Source of the DNA: Eutypa lata
Taxonomy: Eukaryota; Ascomycota; Sordariomycetes; Xylariales; Diatrypaceae
Assembly: GCA_022661535.1 (NCBI GenBank)
Contig: JAKULF010000007.1
Span: forward strand, 3,658,001-3,722,000
DNA: 64,000 nucleotides
Reading direction: 5' to 3'
Of this stretch, positions 1-12,411 are shown piece after piece (position 1 is the stretch's first letter; every line of letters begins with the position of its first letter). The position numbers and the translations under genes were made by a program. The notes beneath the pieces were generated by a model, which saw only the letters and a list, made by a program, of their open reading frames with translations, did no database searches and had not been told where the DNA came from.

Positions 1-2309
1 TTTCCACGTTCTTATGGAATGTATTAAGCTTTTCTAGAGAGTGTTCGCAAGGTTCAACATTAGGATGAACATGCCATTGGCCCTTGTTCTATTCCACGTC
101 TCTAGAACATTAAACATGAAATGAAATATATGGGAAGTTAGGTGGGATGGCAAAGCCGTGGTTGAGAGCCACCAAGGAATAAGTGTCGGACGTTACTATT
201 CCGGCGTTGGCAGCCGGATATCTACGTAGGTAGAGATTTCCGACTTAGATTTCCGACAATTACGTCAAGCCTCCTGAGCCCTGGAGGTGACCCGTACTTC
301 TTCACAAAAGAAATTGAAAGAATTCAAGCACTGAGTACAGCTCCTTGGAGCTCCCATTCCCACAAAGGTATTGCTAACATCGTAGGGTCTAAAATGGTGA
401 ATTATTACTTTAATTATATGAGGAATGTGGATTAGGGGATTCTGCACTGCTGAGGTAACTGGGTAGGACTAATGTGAGAAAAAGTGGTAGCATTGCAACC
501 ACGGAAGCACGTCCGATCTCCTTTATTGAAGAGTTAATAGCTAATTAAGACTGTTACTATCTACCCAGGTGCCTCGGGTACCATACATGACCTAACATAG
601 ACCTAAACATACCCGACTCTCTTTTGTTGCGGGAGCTCTTCAAAGGGAAGGTAGTGTTGTATTGGCCACGGTGAGGCAATGCCTTGGTGGAACAGAAGCT
701 CCAGACTGGATGGATGGCTACGTAAGGTTGCAACACATATTCATGGCGAGCTGGTTTGAGCATTTTCTTTTCGGAATATGGCGATATTCCCGCATAAACT
801 CGTTGGAGCGCATTGTTCATATAACTGGAGTCTTGTGCTTGGCAATGAGCCTTCCCAGTTCATCAAGTTACTATCACGCGGAACAAGTACTGTCAGGCTT
901 AAGATGTTTGAGCTTCTTGAACCAAACTTCTCTGGGGCAAGCCAGGTCTCGAACGCGTTATGCGTAATTGTATGTGACGACATTAAGCCGAGAACTCTCT
1001 CACTTAGATCGCTTTTGTAGAGCTGCAGGAATGCACATAGAACCGGTGAACTTCTATGTTTGGTTCTTCAAGGAATATCAAACGAATGGTTAGTGAGGCC
1101 ATCATGGAGCCCACTAAGAAATTGCTGGTTTCTCTGTTGCCCCTGTTGGTGGAACGTCTGGCGAGTAGGGTTTTGAGTGATCAAATAAGTAATTACCTAA
1201 GATGTATATTATCCCGAACCTGATATGAGACGATGCTACGGAAAATCTTGCGTACTTTGGTGAAGTACTTACATTGATGAAATACTATGAGTTTCACTGC
1301 CCCCTTTACTCTCCAGTTTTGTGCTGTGACTTTTTGAAGTGTTACCTGCATTAGATTAAGTAGAACTGTTGTTTTTTGTTTTTCTTCGTTTTTCTGGTGT
1401 TACATAACTATTTATATAATACATTAAGCATATTCATGTTGCAAGGTTACATGAATGATGTTAATCTAGGTTCTTGGGTAACCAATTCCCAACCTGCCAA
1501 TTTCGAATGAATATATCACATTATACCGCTATAACGGTACATGTACGATAGAAGTTCAAATGCTATATCCGAAACGAAACAGGCTTGCATATACTAGTTA
1601 TGTATATGTACGATATAAGCTACTAATAGCGGCGGCGGCGCCCCACACATACCCGACCCTCAAGTTGATGATGAGTTAGTTTGAGCAGATTAAAGTGCCT
1701 CTTTTCCTTAATATGGTAAAGATGCCCTGCGTGGGAACCGGGACGGCGGACACCACTAAACTCAATACGGCCTTTGTCTCCACTACCCGAACCCCCTTTG
1801 CACCCCTCGGATGCGACTCTGATATGTAGGCTCGTTGCTTATGCTGCTTCTATGCGCTATATGCGTCTGTTTCTTACGTAGCACTAGGCTCGCTCCCCCT
1901 ACGTACATACGACGGGGGCACAGGCGACGCAGTAAGATCAGCGTAGTGTACATTAGGTAGGTATGTAACCAACAACGGGTGCTGAAAGGTCAGGATTGCA
2001 GATCGCTGCTATTATCTCATGGACGGGACGGCTGGTCTAATTTACTTATTAAATATGAAAGTTCATTTAATTGTCTCTTAAAAACTATCACTTAGTTTGA
2101 GTTCACACGTGTAACGGCAGCGCGTTTTTTATTGTGTGTGACAGCCACGCATCGTCATTAGTGACAATATTCTGAGACATCACAGCCACTTCACTCGTTG
2201 ATTTATTCCTTCCATCCTCCCTTCCGTCTCTCGCCTCGCCTCACTTCACCGTCTTTTCTCTGCGAATAAACTTCAAAAGTCAGTTAGTTAATCGCGAACT
2301 CCCACAACC
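1..2309. other. Intergenic region, no supported gene
   Basis: No open reading frame here looks like a real gene; the longest are about 100 codons, overlap each other on both strands and resemble no family I know. A small GGC run lies near 1631. The last 250 bases look like the promoter and leader of the copper transporter: an ACACGTGT palindrome at about 2105-2112 and a pyrimidine-rich stretch at about 2205-2255 just before the start codon. Confidence 0.6.
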
Positions 2310-3087
2310 ATGGACCACATGACGATGACGATGGCGACATCGACGGCCTCGAGCGCCATGCCCTCCTCGACCGGAATGGACATGGACATGGACATGGGTT
2401 CCTCCTCCTCATCCTCGCATTCCATGAGCTCAGCCGACATGGCAATGGTGTTCTTCCAGAGCGTCACGACGCCGCTGTACGCGTACAGCTGGACGCCGGC
2501 CGGGGAGGGCTCCTACGCCGGGACCTGCATCTTCCTGATCGTGCTGGGGCTCGCGCACCGCGTGCTCATCGCGCTGCGGTTCGTCCTCTTCGACTCCAAC
2601 CCGTCGCTGCACCGCCACCTCCACACCGACAACAAACTCGGGGCCGGTGCGGATGTCGTCGCTCCTGGGCCGGGATTCATCGGTCGCCAGGTTAGGTTCC
2701 AGTGGAGCAATCACCCGTTTAGAGTCGCGACCGAGACTTCGAGGGCGTTGCTCGAGGTTGTTATTGGTGGTGTTGGGTATTTGCTGTGAGTTTTTGCCTA
2801 TCACCCCGTTCCCCGCCCCTTTTCTCCTTTTCGATTGCTTTTTATTTATTTATGTACTACGGCGCACAATGTGCGTATTGTTTGCTATTATTGTCACTTG
2901 GGATAGGATGGTCATCCTATATATCCTATAGACTAACTGACTGACTGACTGACTGACTGGGTTTGATTAAAATAGTATGTTAGCGGTCATGACGATGAAT
3001 GTCGGCTACTTCCTCTCCGTGTTAGGCGGCATCTTCCTGGGCTCCTTCGTAGCCGGCCGGTTCCAAGCCAACGACAATCACCACTAA
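2310..3087 (+). CDS. Ctr-family copper transporter
   Basis: Predicted high-affinity Cu(I) transporter of the Ctr family, 195 residues, in the plasma or vacuolar membrane. Exons are 2310-2785 and 2976-3087; the intron has a GTGAGT donor and a TAG acceptor and keeps the frame. The N-terminus is rich in methionine (Met-Asp repeats at residues about 23-30), as in copper-capturing Ctr tails. After a first hydrophobic helix (about residues 70-95) the second exon supplies the Ctr signature: M160-xxx-M164 in helix 2 and G177-xxx-G181 in helix 3. The C-terminal tail is short and ends in two histidines. The start ATG follows a CAACC context. The gene ends 653 bp from the end of a convergent metalloreductase, which would deliver reduced copper. 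A Ctr2-like vacuolar exporter is the main alternative. Confidence 0.88.
2930..2960. repeat. CTGA tetranucleotide repeat inside an intron
   Basis: About five tandem CTGA units lie within the copper transporter intron, a short distance before its acceptor. The repeat could vary in copy number between strains without changing the protein. Branch-site-like CTGAC and CTAAC strings occur here too, so it might affect splicing. Confidence 0.8.
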
Positions 3088-3740
3088 TGAAATCCTCGAG
3101 CTCTACGAATTACGGGTGGAATACAGCATGCATGGATGGCTTGCTAATAAAGCGTATGCGTCCCGAAGTTATGATATGCAAGGGAATAGGGCGTCATTAA
3201 TACTAGCGAGGGTGTATATGGGATGAATTTACAATGTTAAGATCCGAGTTGCTTAGCGAAAAATCTGGGACTAGATAGATAGATGCCTTTTCATGTTGAG
3301 GTCCCATGGTATCTAGTCAACTTCGATGACTTCCATCTACTATCAATTCTTCTTCATTTTGTGGATCTGATGCTGGGGCTAGGTGCAAATGCCAGTCTAA
3401 TATATGCAGGCTGCTACCACACCTGGAAGATGTTAGTCTCTTAGGGACTAAGCGCGGGAAAATTAATGAATTCGCCGCCTGTAGCCTAGTAGAGTGGAAG
3501 TTATGGTTACATCAAAGGCACAAATATATGGAAATAATAAAAATTTTCAAATTAGGTATTGTTCTATGTACAGATGATACCACCTCGAAAATAACCCCTT
3601 GTCCAAAACCATACGTATGACGTGCTGAGAAACAGTGGGCGGCTCTAAAACCGCAGGATGCGCTACTTACCACCTGATTGCGACCCGTTAGTTAGTGGGA
3701 ACAGGAAAAATAAATCAATGAAGCGGGGTGGACGGCTAAC
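3088..3740. other. Convergent intergenic region
   Basis: This is shared 3' flank between the copper transporter (plus) and the metalloreductase (minus). No gene-like reading frame is seen. It should hold both transcription terminators, but I cannot place a clear polyadenylation signal. Confidence 0.5.
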
Positions 3741-5845
3741 TTACGAGAACACTTCAGAATGCAGATACACCTCACGCGCACTGGGTTGCGAACCCAATAT
3801 TCTTAGCTGCGCAGCCGCGGCTTCATCCTGCACTAGCTTCAAAACATCTCTGGGGCCGCAGACAGCAATGCCCACCGACTTCCCGGACTGGAGGGTTACG
3901 TCCTTCACAGTCGATGTGATATCCGGGCGGCCGGGTGTAGCGGTGATAGCAAGGCGCTCTTTGCTAGCTGTGCTCTGTTCCTCGGGGTTTATCTTGTCGA
4001 GTTTTTCGTTGGACTGTTCGAGGTCTTTCGATGAACTTCCGCTAAGAATTTGCCCATTCCCAGTCTCGTATATAGCGATGGTGATGTTGTCGGGAATCTT
4101 TTCCACACCGTTCTCATCCATGTATTCTAATAGCGCTTCTCCATACCACCGAACTAGCTCCCCATCCCGCGTGGCAATGATCACTTGCGTCGTGGCTAGT
4201 ACGCCCGCATTTCCGGTTTTTATATGATGAGCAGAGCGAAGTATAGCTTCCATTACGAAAGGGAGCGAAAGACTGGCCCCTGAGCCACAAGCGATAATAA
4301 GGCTGTGATCATAGGTGTAAAGAGGTCTCCCTTTGACCCCACCGTAGGGACCATCGAGCAAAACTGGCACACTCAGACCTGGTTGCTGAAGCGCAGCAGC
4401 AGCGAGACGTCCTGTCAATCCACTCCTGGGCTGGACGTAGAAGACAAGTTTCGATTTCCCGCTGCCATTTATCGCGATAGGAACACTGGTGATGGTAAAG
4501 GGGTGGGCCGTAAGCGCGTGTAGACCAAGATGTATGAAACGTAGGAACACGTGTTGACTCGGGTGCCACGTAGTATCGATAGGAATCGTCACCTTCAGGG
4601 CTAAATTAGACACCCTGGTAAAGGTAGCGCGATGGGACAAGCCGAACTCGAAGTACGTTCGGATCTGGGAATAAAGGAAGGAGAGTGTGTAAAGAACACC
4701 GGTCGCAATGAAGTAATCCCTTAGACAAGTTATGAGCATCATGAATTAGATAAGATAAGGGGTGAACTCAGACTCACCATGAGCTTAGGCGGAAGTCGCA
4801 GTGGAAAAAGAAGAATATCATAAACACTAGAGCAGCGAGGTAATGTGTGGCTTTGAATATTTCATAATATCGATCCCTGATTAAGTATCAGTATGGAGGT
4901 CACAGCATCGCTTTTATATATATATAATAAACTCACCGAATAAAGCGGAGGGAAAAGAATTGGAGGTAAGTTTGCGCAATCAAGGCAACCACTCCGGTCC
5001 AATAGACGACACTCGTATTCCACATAGTGACCATATCACCTTTCCAATTATGGAAGATGATGAAAGGGAACGTGTGAATAAGAGCCAAAGCAAACATGGC
5101 CCATCCGACCCAGTTATGGAACACGATCAGTCGTTCGTGAGAGACACCAGTCAAGGAGGCGATCATATTGGCCTTCGTTGGTAGTATGATCATGAAGGGC
5201 ATACAAGCCAGTGCCATCCAACCAGTTCTAGTCGCGATAGGAGGCGAGCTTCCGTAGCTAAGCGATGAAGTGTTTGGCCAGTAGTAAGGTTGAGGGCCAA
5301 AAGTCATTCCTGAACACAGGATCTATGTTAACATCATAATCTAAATTGGGCGAAAAGCGACATAGTTTTAATACACTGTGTATCATACCTAAAAAGAATA
5401 CGGCACCAATGATGAGCAAGAGGTTAACCCCCAGCGACGGTGTTCGCCATCGAATTGCTTTCACATCGTAACGGCGGTATGATAGAAAGCGAGCACTGCT
5501 CACCAACTTCGCCCACCATGGCCTGTTACTGAGAGTGGTTGGAGCAAAGCGGAGGGCCCAGAAGCCAACGAAGCATACGCCAATTGTTGCGATGAAGAAG
5601 TAAATAGTAGCCAGCGAGAAAACGTGATCCGCTTCGTACCTAACAGCGTAACTTAGTTTAGCGTGACCTTAAAGAACATGAAGTGCGATTTGAAAAACAA
5701 CATACCAGTATCGCCAGTGGCCACCGCGATAAGCACATTGCTCCGGAGTCAGCTTACAAGTGTCTGCTCGGGACGAGTGCAGCATGACCGGTTGGTCCAA
5801 CCAGGGCGTCCCGGTCATCCCCCCGCTGCTATGATCCATGTTCAT
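3741..5845 (-). CDS. FRE-type ferric/cupric reductase
   Basis: Membrane flavocytochrome that moves electrons from NADPH through FAD and two hemes to extracellular Fe(III) or Cu(II). Exons, in transcript order: 5845-5706, 5639-5389, 5309-4937, 4876-4778, 4719-3741; introns are 66, 79, 60 and 58 nt and all phases agree, giving 613 residues. The ferric-reductase core has two His pairs spaced by 14, H195/H209 and H266/H280, as expected for bis-heme binding. The soluble half shows the FAD motif HPFT at 360-363, GPYGG at about 411-415, the nucleotide-binding CGSGAS at about 432-437 and GPRDV near the C-terminus. An in-frame stop precedes the start; a second Met is two codons in. It converges on a Ctr transporter. 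Substrate preference (iron or copper) cannot be read from sequence. Confidence 0.9.
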
Positions 5846-8334
5846 GTTGACTGCAGTTACTTATGAAAGTTTGTCTACGAAAGAAGAAGAAAGAAAAAAA
5901 TGATTCCAAGGAGACAGGAACATGTGTGCCACATTTCACACCAGCTGACGAACTACATATATCATGGTAACGGGAGTCGGAGGAAGAAGAAGACGACAGA
6001 TTGAATGGCATGGTGGGCATGGTCTCACATTCTATCTAGGACCTTATAATCATAGTTAAGTCTTCCGGTTCTAGCGAAGCAAAGTCCAAACAGGGCAACT
6101 AATCCAACAGCCTAATTACCCTACCGCATCTCGACCCCTGGAGGTTGAGCACGTTCTTAGTCATCATGTGAAGTGAGCGGGATTGGTGGGTCCGGGTGAA
6201 GAGCCAATAAGAGCGCATGGATACTAATCACAATAACGATCATATGCAAATACGGGGTATACCCATAGTTATTATCAATATATACATATGTAGCTCGATG
6301 CTGTAACTTGAACTTACGATTCCAATGTTTTCCTTGTTAATGTGATCATTTATGACGTGTATTTTATTAGGTACAATTCAGGTATTTTCCCCCTAGAATG
6401 GGTAGAAGTAGAAAAGAACGAATTGCTCCAGGCTCGACTTATTTGTGTGGAATATATGAAAGTATGATTGAACTGTGTTCCTCTATTCTGTGAGATTGAA
6501 AACATAAGGGTAGATTGTTCCACCAACAGGAATATGCAACATCCCAGTAAGGTATAATACAACGCTGATATCCTTCCGTAAGGCGAAAAAACCAGCTCAA
6601 AGCAACGCAGGCCACCTACCCCTTGCAGGTTGCATTTCCAACAATCAGGGTAAATACAAGCCATAGTGTTCTTGGAGAAAGAAATATCAGGATTGGCATT
6701 GCAATGCTCCGCTGCGCCCCCGGCATCTATCTCATCTCATGTAGGGCGGATCTTTCAGCTGCAAAACGGGGAAGGGGGACGGCCACTATTATTGCTGATC
6801 TTCCGAGCTACTAGCCGAAGGTGTGACGCCTCTGTAACATTTGTCCTATTGACCTATTGACCAATTACTTCAGACGGCGTGTCTTTCGTGTAGGTGAGTG
6901 CTATCTCATGCCAAGACTTATGGATGCTGCTATGCCCTAAGATTGCCAAAGTAGTGTGGTTTCCCCCTAGAGAACTGTCCGAAGTCGACGGTAGTCCCCG
7001 CGTCACCCCTTTCTCACTTCCAACGAGGCTTGGGGTGTTTATGGAAGTTATGAACTAATTCCTAATATTGTTTGATCTTGATATTTTATAGAGATTGTGG
7101 AGTAACTGGACCGATCTGTCACGGTACGGCTCCAATTCTACATGTAACAGGCTGCCAGTGATTAAGGAAGGAATAACATTCATTGCATCTATAAATATAA
7201 CGATACACTTGAACTGCTTGTGTATTACCGTTAAACCCCTCTGGCTTTATACGGAGATCATAATATGTCACAACTCAGGCGATAGGCTATTTTATTGAAT
7301 CGGCTGTACGTATTGCTAACTTAAGGAGAATATTTAGGTAATGGAGAACCAAATGGATAACGTCCAATAAATTCTGTGTATTGTCAGCCAAGTATTGTTG
7401 CAATTATTGCTGTTCTGTTGGCAGTGCCTATCTAAAAGCTAGGGGAATGTATAAAATAATTAGTTGATCATATGTTCGTATCATATTTATATATGGTATG
7501 ATATGGATATCTATTTCAAAACATTATGGGAGGACGTTGTAGGTTCCACAAATGGGGTTTCGCGGATTTATCTCTTTAAGTATGTTCTATGATTGTCACC
7601 ATCATTATAATAATCAGCTACATGATTATGGTGCATATATACTGGCATTGTAATATTCATCTAGTATAATTTAGAACACTGGGTGTCTGTTATCATTCTC
7701 GTTAGATAATGCAACCGTCACTGTGAGCTCCAAGACATGTTTCAGGAGCACGGAGTCTTGTTGACAATAGAAATGCATTCATAAACCACGCTATATATGG
7801 GCACTAATAGCTTTATAAGAAACCGTTCATGACTGAGCTAATAGGAACGAACTATGTCTAAATGCCAGGGGAAAAAAGATGTTATAGAGTGATAAGGAGG
7901 GAACAGAGCTTAGGGTGAGATATGCGTAACCATTAACACTTGCTTCACTATTACAAATCAAGGCGGAAGCCTCCCTTAAACCGATATTAAGTCTTTAATC
8001 TATGCCTTATACCTTGACACTTGGGCCTTGATATAATTGATGAGGTAGTCCTTTCTCTGATTGGATAGGAATACATTAAGATAGGTTAAGGGTACCATAT
8101 AAATGACTGGGGAACTCTCAGAAACTCGAGTTAAAAATATATGGTTGTTCTAGTTTTTCATGGCGCAAGTTAGTAAAAGATAAAGAGCAAGCAAAAAGAT
8201 ATACTCTAAGCTTAAGTTTCTCGTCCAAGGCAACGCAACGCGGCTCATTAAACCTATGACAATTCTATAAGAGATGGGACAGGTCTCCATTTACGATATT
8301 CGGATCTATCTTTTCTTGTACAACACGATTTTTA
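5846..8334. other. AT-rich gene desert
   Basis: This holds the metalloreductase promoter at the left and the 3' flank of the rhodopsin-like gene at the right. The only sizeable frame (minus, about 6350-6664) has no start context, family resemblance or coding-like composition. I found no canonical copper or iron response element. Confidence 0.5.
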
Positions 8335-9708
8335 TTAATTGCGTAGAAAAGGCAGTTCTAGACCTTCCGAAAGTTTGATTTGAGGCAAACGTGGAAAACT
8401 CTTTCGCTGATGGTCCTCTTCACTTCTCTCTTGTCCAGGCTCTCGCTGACTTCTGAAGTTGGGAGCAATACGCTCTGGATAAGTCACTGCTGCCAGCTGG
8501 TTAAAGGAACCCACGTCCATCTCGGTACCCCCAATGGTGACAAGGGGTGATCTCTTAGCATGCCCATTGATTCCGTTACCATCGCTGCCTCTGCTTTCTC
8601 TTACCTTCTCTTTTGAACCATTCATTTGTCCATCGCTATTAGATCGAAGGCTTTCCCTTCCCCTCTGCAAAGAGAAAAGGCTCGAGATCTTGACCATGAA
8701 GACCGATCTTGAGACGCGATTGACAAGCGGTTTGAATGTGGGTAGGCTCGCACACACAATGGCCATGCCAGCATGCACGGAAGTCCACACCTCGGTATTA
8801 GAATAAGATGGGACGCGATTACCTTTCGGGTAGCCAAGGATTACTTTGACGAGCCCGGTTATGATAACGCTGGGAAGTTTGTTAGTATATATATACACAA
8901 TCAGAAGACTTAGAGATGACCGGGTTGTAATTATGAATACATACAATCCACCAAGTAGGAAAATGCCGGATATGGTGAACTTCTGCTTGGACGATAGGTG
9001 CATCCTGACCACCACGCTGATTGGCAGCGTCAGGATCAACACATCTAAGAATATTTCACATGCGCCCGAGGCCATCCAAAATATATTATAGTTGAAGCAG
9101 TATCTCGGATCTGCGAGGCTGTTGATCCAGCTCCATTCGAGCGGGATGCAATTCGTCAAAGTAGCCACGGTGCAGGCAACCCACCATCCTAGAACCAGCC
9201 CGCCAGCAACAAAGAGTTGGTAGCGAAAGGCGCGGCTGACGGCGAAGATTCTGTGGTACATAAATAATATTCCCAGCTTTGTCGCGCCGGAGATGGTGAA
9301 GTAGAGGACGGAAGTGATGAAAGCAAGCTTCAGATAGAATATATCGTTATCGGTGTAGACATAACTAGGGTCGGTGTTTTCTGAGACCCAGAGGCCGGCG
9401 GGAGAAACGCTATTGCCTGTGATGAAGGTTAGAATCTGAACACCATCTCAAACCACATAACTGAAAGTGGTTGGCTTCGAACAGAAGCCGTATGGATCAA
9501 TCGTACCCCAGAGAAGCAGGGCCGCGGTTAGCAGTGTTGCAATGACAGCTGAAAGGATTAGCCAGTCGTCGGCCCCTAGCCCAGTGCGTGTAAAAATACG
9601 GATATAAAACCTCAGAGCAACAGATATCACGGCAAGGACGATGACGAGTGCACTGACAGCCATTGTCACGTCCTCGCTACCATGAGGTTGAATCTGGACA
9701 GGTGCCAT
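8335..9708 (-). CDS. PTH11-like / fungal rhodopsin-domain integral membrane protein
   Basis: Predicted seven-helix plasma-membrane protein of the large fungal family annotated as rhodopsin-domain or PTH11-like (no CFEM domain here). Exons: 9708-9462, 9416-8945 and 8869-8335; the introns are 45 and 75 nt, giving 417 residues. The second intron is textbook (GTATGT donor, CTAAC branch, CCCAG acceptor). The first needs a weaker GTTATG donor but is the only choice that keeps phase. Family hallmarks are the early R-F-Y-I-R-I-F-T-R and G-A-D-D-W stretch after helix 1, a Y-F-T-I-S-like run and M-Y-H-R-I-F at helix 4, and a hydrophilic, charged C-terminal tail. Some relatives act as receptors for surface cues in pathogens; the ligand here is unknown. 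It is divergent from the SDR gene at 10509. Confidence 0.82.
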
Positions 9709-10508
9709 GATGGATCAAATGAGGTACTCGTTTTCCCTAGCTCTGCACGCTATTTTAACCGGCCGAGAGGAACTTCAGAAGCGCCTCTCTCCTAGGGACA
9801 TCAAGCTGGCTGTCGCGCCATTTTGTAGGACACATTGTAGGGCACCGTGAGGCCCTGTAAGGCCACTATGCACAAAAATAGAACGTCGCTAATGCTAAGC
9901 TGTAAGACTGCATCGAATGGTGAAAGCTAAAATCTGCAGAAGGACGCACGCGGAACGGAACAGTCTATAGTTGCTTTGTGTGGCTGGCCATTATGCTCAG
10001 CCCCCATATCGGGTGGTGTGGTTCTCCTATTTCCATCCAATCGGACGTAACTAGTGCTCACCCATCCAAGCCCTCCTATTGACCAAAACACTGAATGTGT
10101 TGTACAGCTATTAATAGAAGACAACTTCTCATGGATGCCCTTTCGTTGATAACGGCTCAACACTCAGATGTGGTTCAAATGATGACAAGGGGATATAGTA
10201 TAAGCAAAGAAGTAAACAACTACATAAATGTATGAGCGGGCCGGAACTTAACAGTAATCGTTATATTAAGCATCGACGATGTTCTATCAGGGATGAGGGA
10301 TGTACTTACTTGGGTATGCGTATGTATGGGGACCTAACTAGCGGGCTCCGGGAGAGCTAGCGAGGGATCGGGAGCCTGATTGGTTGATACTATTAATTAA
10401 GCAATTGCGGGGCATGGTATCTGTTACTGACCAGCAATATATTATCTGCCCAGCCTCTTTCGTCTGTAAGAATTGTCCTCAGGTCTAGAAGACACGACCA
10501 CGACAGAA
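9709..10508. other. Divergent promoter region
   Basis: About 800 bp separate the start codons of the minus-strand rhodopsin-like gene and the plus-strand SDR gene, so it must contain both promoters. No gene-like frame or striking motif was found. Confidence 0.5.
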
Positions 10509-11723
10509 ATGGGTTCCTCTCTGTCTAGAAATGAGCTCCCGGTTGATGGGCGGGTATGTCCATGTTTATGTTTCTTCACCCTGCATTGGCCATATCTGCC
10601 ACCGTATGTGATATCTGGAGGTATATTAACAACATCGCGTCAGACTGTCCTCATTACAGGCGGCTCAACAGGCTTGGGCTTGAACGCGGCTCGACAGCTG
10701 GCGGAAAAGGGCGCCAGTGTCATTATCGTTGCGCGCAATGTCGACAATTTACAACAAGGCATTGCTTACATCAAGGTTAGCTAGGCCCTTTGCTATTGTT
10801 TCTGTATACGGCATTGCCGCCGGATTTAGACATTGACCCTAGCTTAGGAAGGCGCTCGCTCGCCCGGGACGCAACGTTTTCACTACATCAGCGCGGACGT
10901 GACCACGGCACTAGAATGCGCTCGCGTAGTCGAAGAATCTACCTCATGGAACGGCAATGCCCCGCCCGACATTGTCTGGTGTTGCAGCGGCAGCGCGCAC
11001 CCGACACTGTTCATCGATACGCCCGTCGAGCAGTTCCAGACCATGATGGACAGCAACTACTTCTCATGCGTGTACATGGCACACGCGACACTCAATTCCT
11101 GGCTGCGACCAGATGGGGACACCACTACCCACCCCACCACCAATGGGATAAATTCCCAAACTGCCGAGAGAGCGAATGGCGCACCGCCCCCCTCGCGCCA
11201 TCTCATCTTCACGGGCTCCTTCGTCTCATTCTACAGCTTCGCCGGCTTCACGCCGTACAGCCCGTCGAAGGCGGCGATCCGGACGCTCTCCGACTCGCTC
11301 TCGCAGGAGATGAACCTCTACGCGGCGGCGCACCCGGACCGGCCCCGCGTGCGCGTGCACACCGTTTTCCCGGCCACCATGCCGACGCAGTCGCTGGACG
11401 ACGAGAACCGCGTCAAGACGGACCTGACCAAGTCCCTCGAGGAAGGCGACCAGATCCTGTCGCCGCAGGAGTGCGCCCGGCGGGCGATCGCGGGCCTCGA
11501 GAGCGGCGAGGAGCTGGTCCCGACGAGCACCATCATTAGGTTGGTCATGACGAGCGTCATGGGAGGGGCGGTGCGAGGGGGCTTCTGGAAGGGTTTGGTA
11601 AATACGTTGCTAGCATGGGTCACTCTTGTCGTCATGGTGTTCATCAGGTGGGATATGGATTCGAAGGTTTCGAAGTGGGGGAGGGAGCATGGTCCCAGCG
11701 GGATGATGAAGAAAAAGGAGTAA
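10509..11723 (+). CDS. TSC10: 3-ketodihydrosphingosine reductase-like SDR
   Basis: Predicted NADPH-dependent reductase of 3-ketodihydrosphingosine, the second step of sphingolipid synthesis at the ER. Exons: 10509-10553, 10644-10775 and 10848-11723; introns of 90 and 72 nt, 350 residues. The N-terminus carries the SDR cofactor motif TGGSTGLG (residues 20-27). The catalytic pair is Y196-S-P-S-K200, preceded by the TGS strand near residue 181. A hydrophobic helix close to the C-terminus (about 305-330) followed by a basic tail fits ER anchoring as in Tsc10/KDSR. The start is the ATG at 10509; reading further upstream in frame finds only a TTG. No long N-terminal membrane helix precedes the Rossmann fold, unlike mammalian KDSR but as in several fungal forms. 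A different membrane-anchored SDR is possible but less likely. Confidence 0.8.
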
Positions 11724-12411
11724 ATTGTGAGGTCATAAACTGTTAATATTAACAAAGATGAAGCTAGCTTCTTTCTATATTTTAAGATGTCCAATCGAGT
11801 AATGGCTTACATAATTACACTCGGTAACCTGCTTAATTTTTTGAAGGTTAATCACTTTGAACAACAAGGGGTCTATAGGCCACGAGCAAAAGCATAATTG
11901 GGAAAGATAACATAACCCAAGAACATAATATGCCCACCGTAGTATATGCAGCTTTACCTATCATTTTGCATGCCCGTGACGTAGCTATTACCACATACTG
12001 TAGACAAGTGTCCAGGTATTTTCAAGCAAATCCGCCACCTTCAAGTATTGTCCGCGATTGGGTCAACATCGCTGCGATATGCAAGTATATCACATGCGTC
12101 TCTTCTCATTTGGCATACAATCAACCTAATCGACCAAGTCTGCATAGGTGCTACCACACACAATCGTTGCCAATTATCGTTGTTCGCCACCAATCAACCA
12201 CAGTGGCTTCGCCACAATCACCGTGGTTCAGTTGTGTCGAGGTTATTCATATCATTTATGTTGTCTCGCATTTCTTGTCTTGATAACTAGAAATTCCCAA
12301 ATGAACGATGCAGGGAAAGTCTAAATAATTATACAAGATAGACTCATAAAACCAAAGCTATTATCCATTCTCCAAATACGCCAATCGCTTCCATCGCAGC
12401 TGTGTCACAGG
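11724..12411. other. Intergenic region with a nested hairpin
   Basis: No supported gene. At 12196-12228 there is a nested inverted repeat: an inner GTGGC stem (12203-12207 with 12211-12215) closed by three bases, inside an outer AACCAC/GTGGTT pair. It lies about 185 bp upstream of the NLR start and could fold in RNA, or be chance. Confidence 0.5.

Noticed and set aside
10473..10508. Twelve-codon upstream extension of the SDR
   Set aside because: It would start on TTG; the ATG at 10509 gives the expected short N-terminus before the Rossmann motif.
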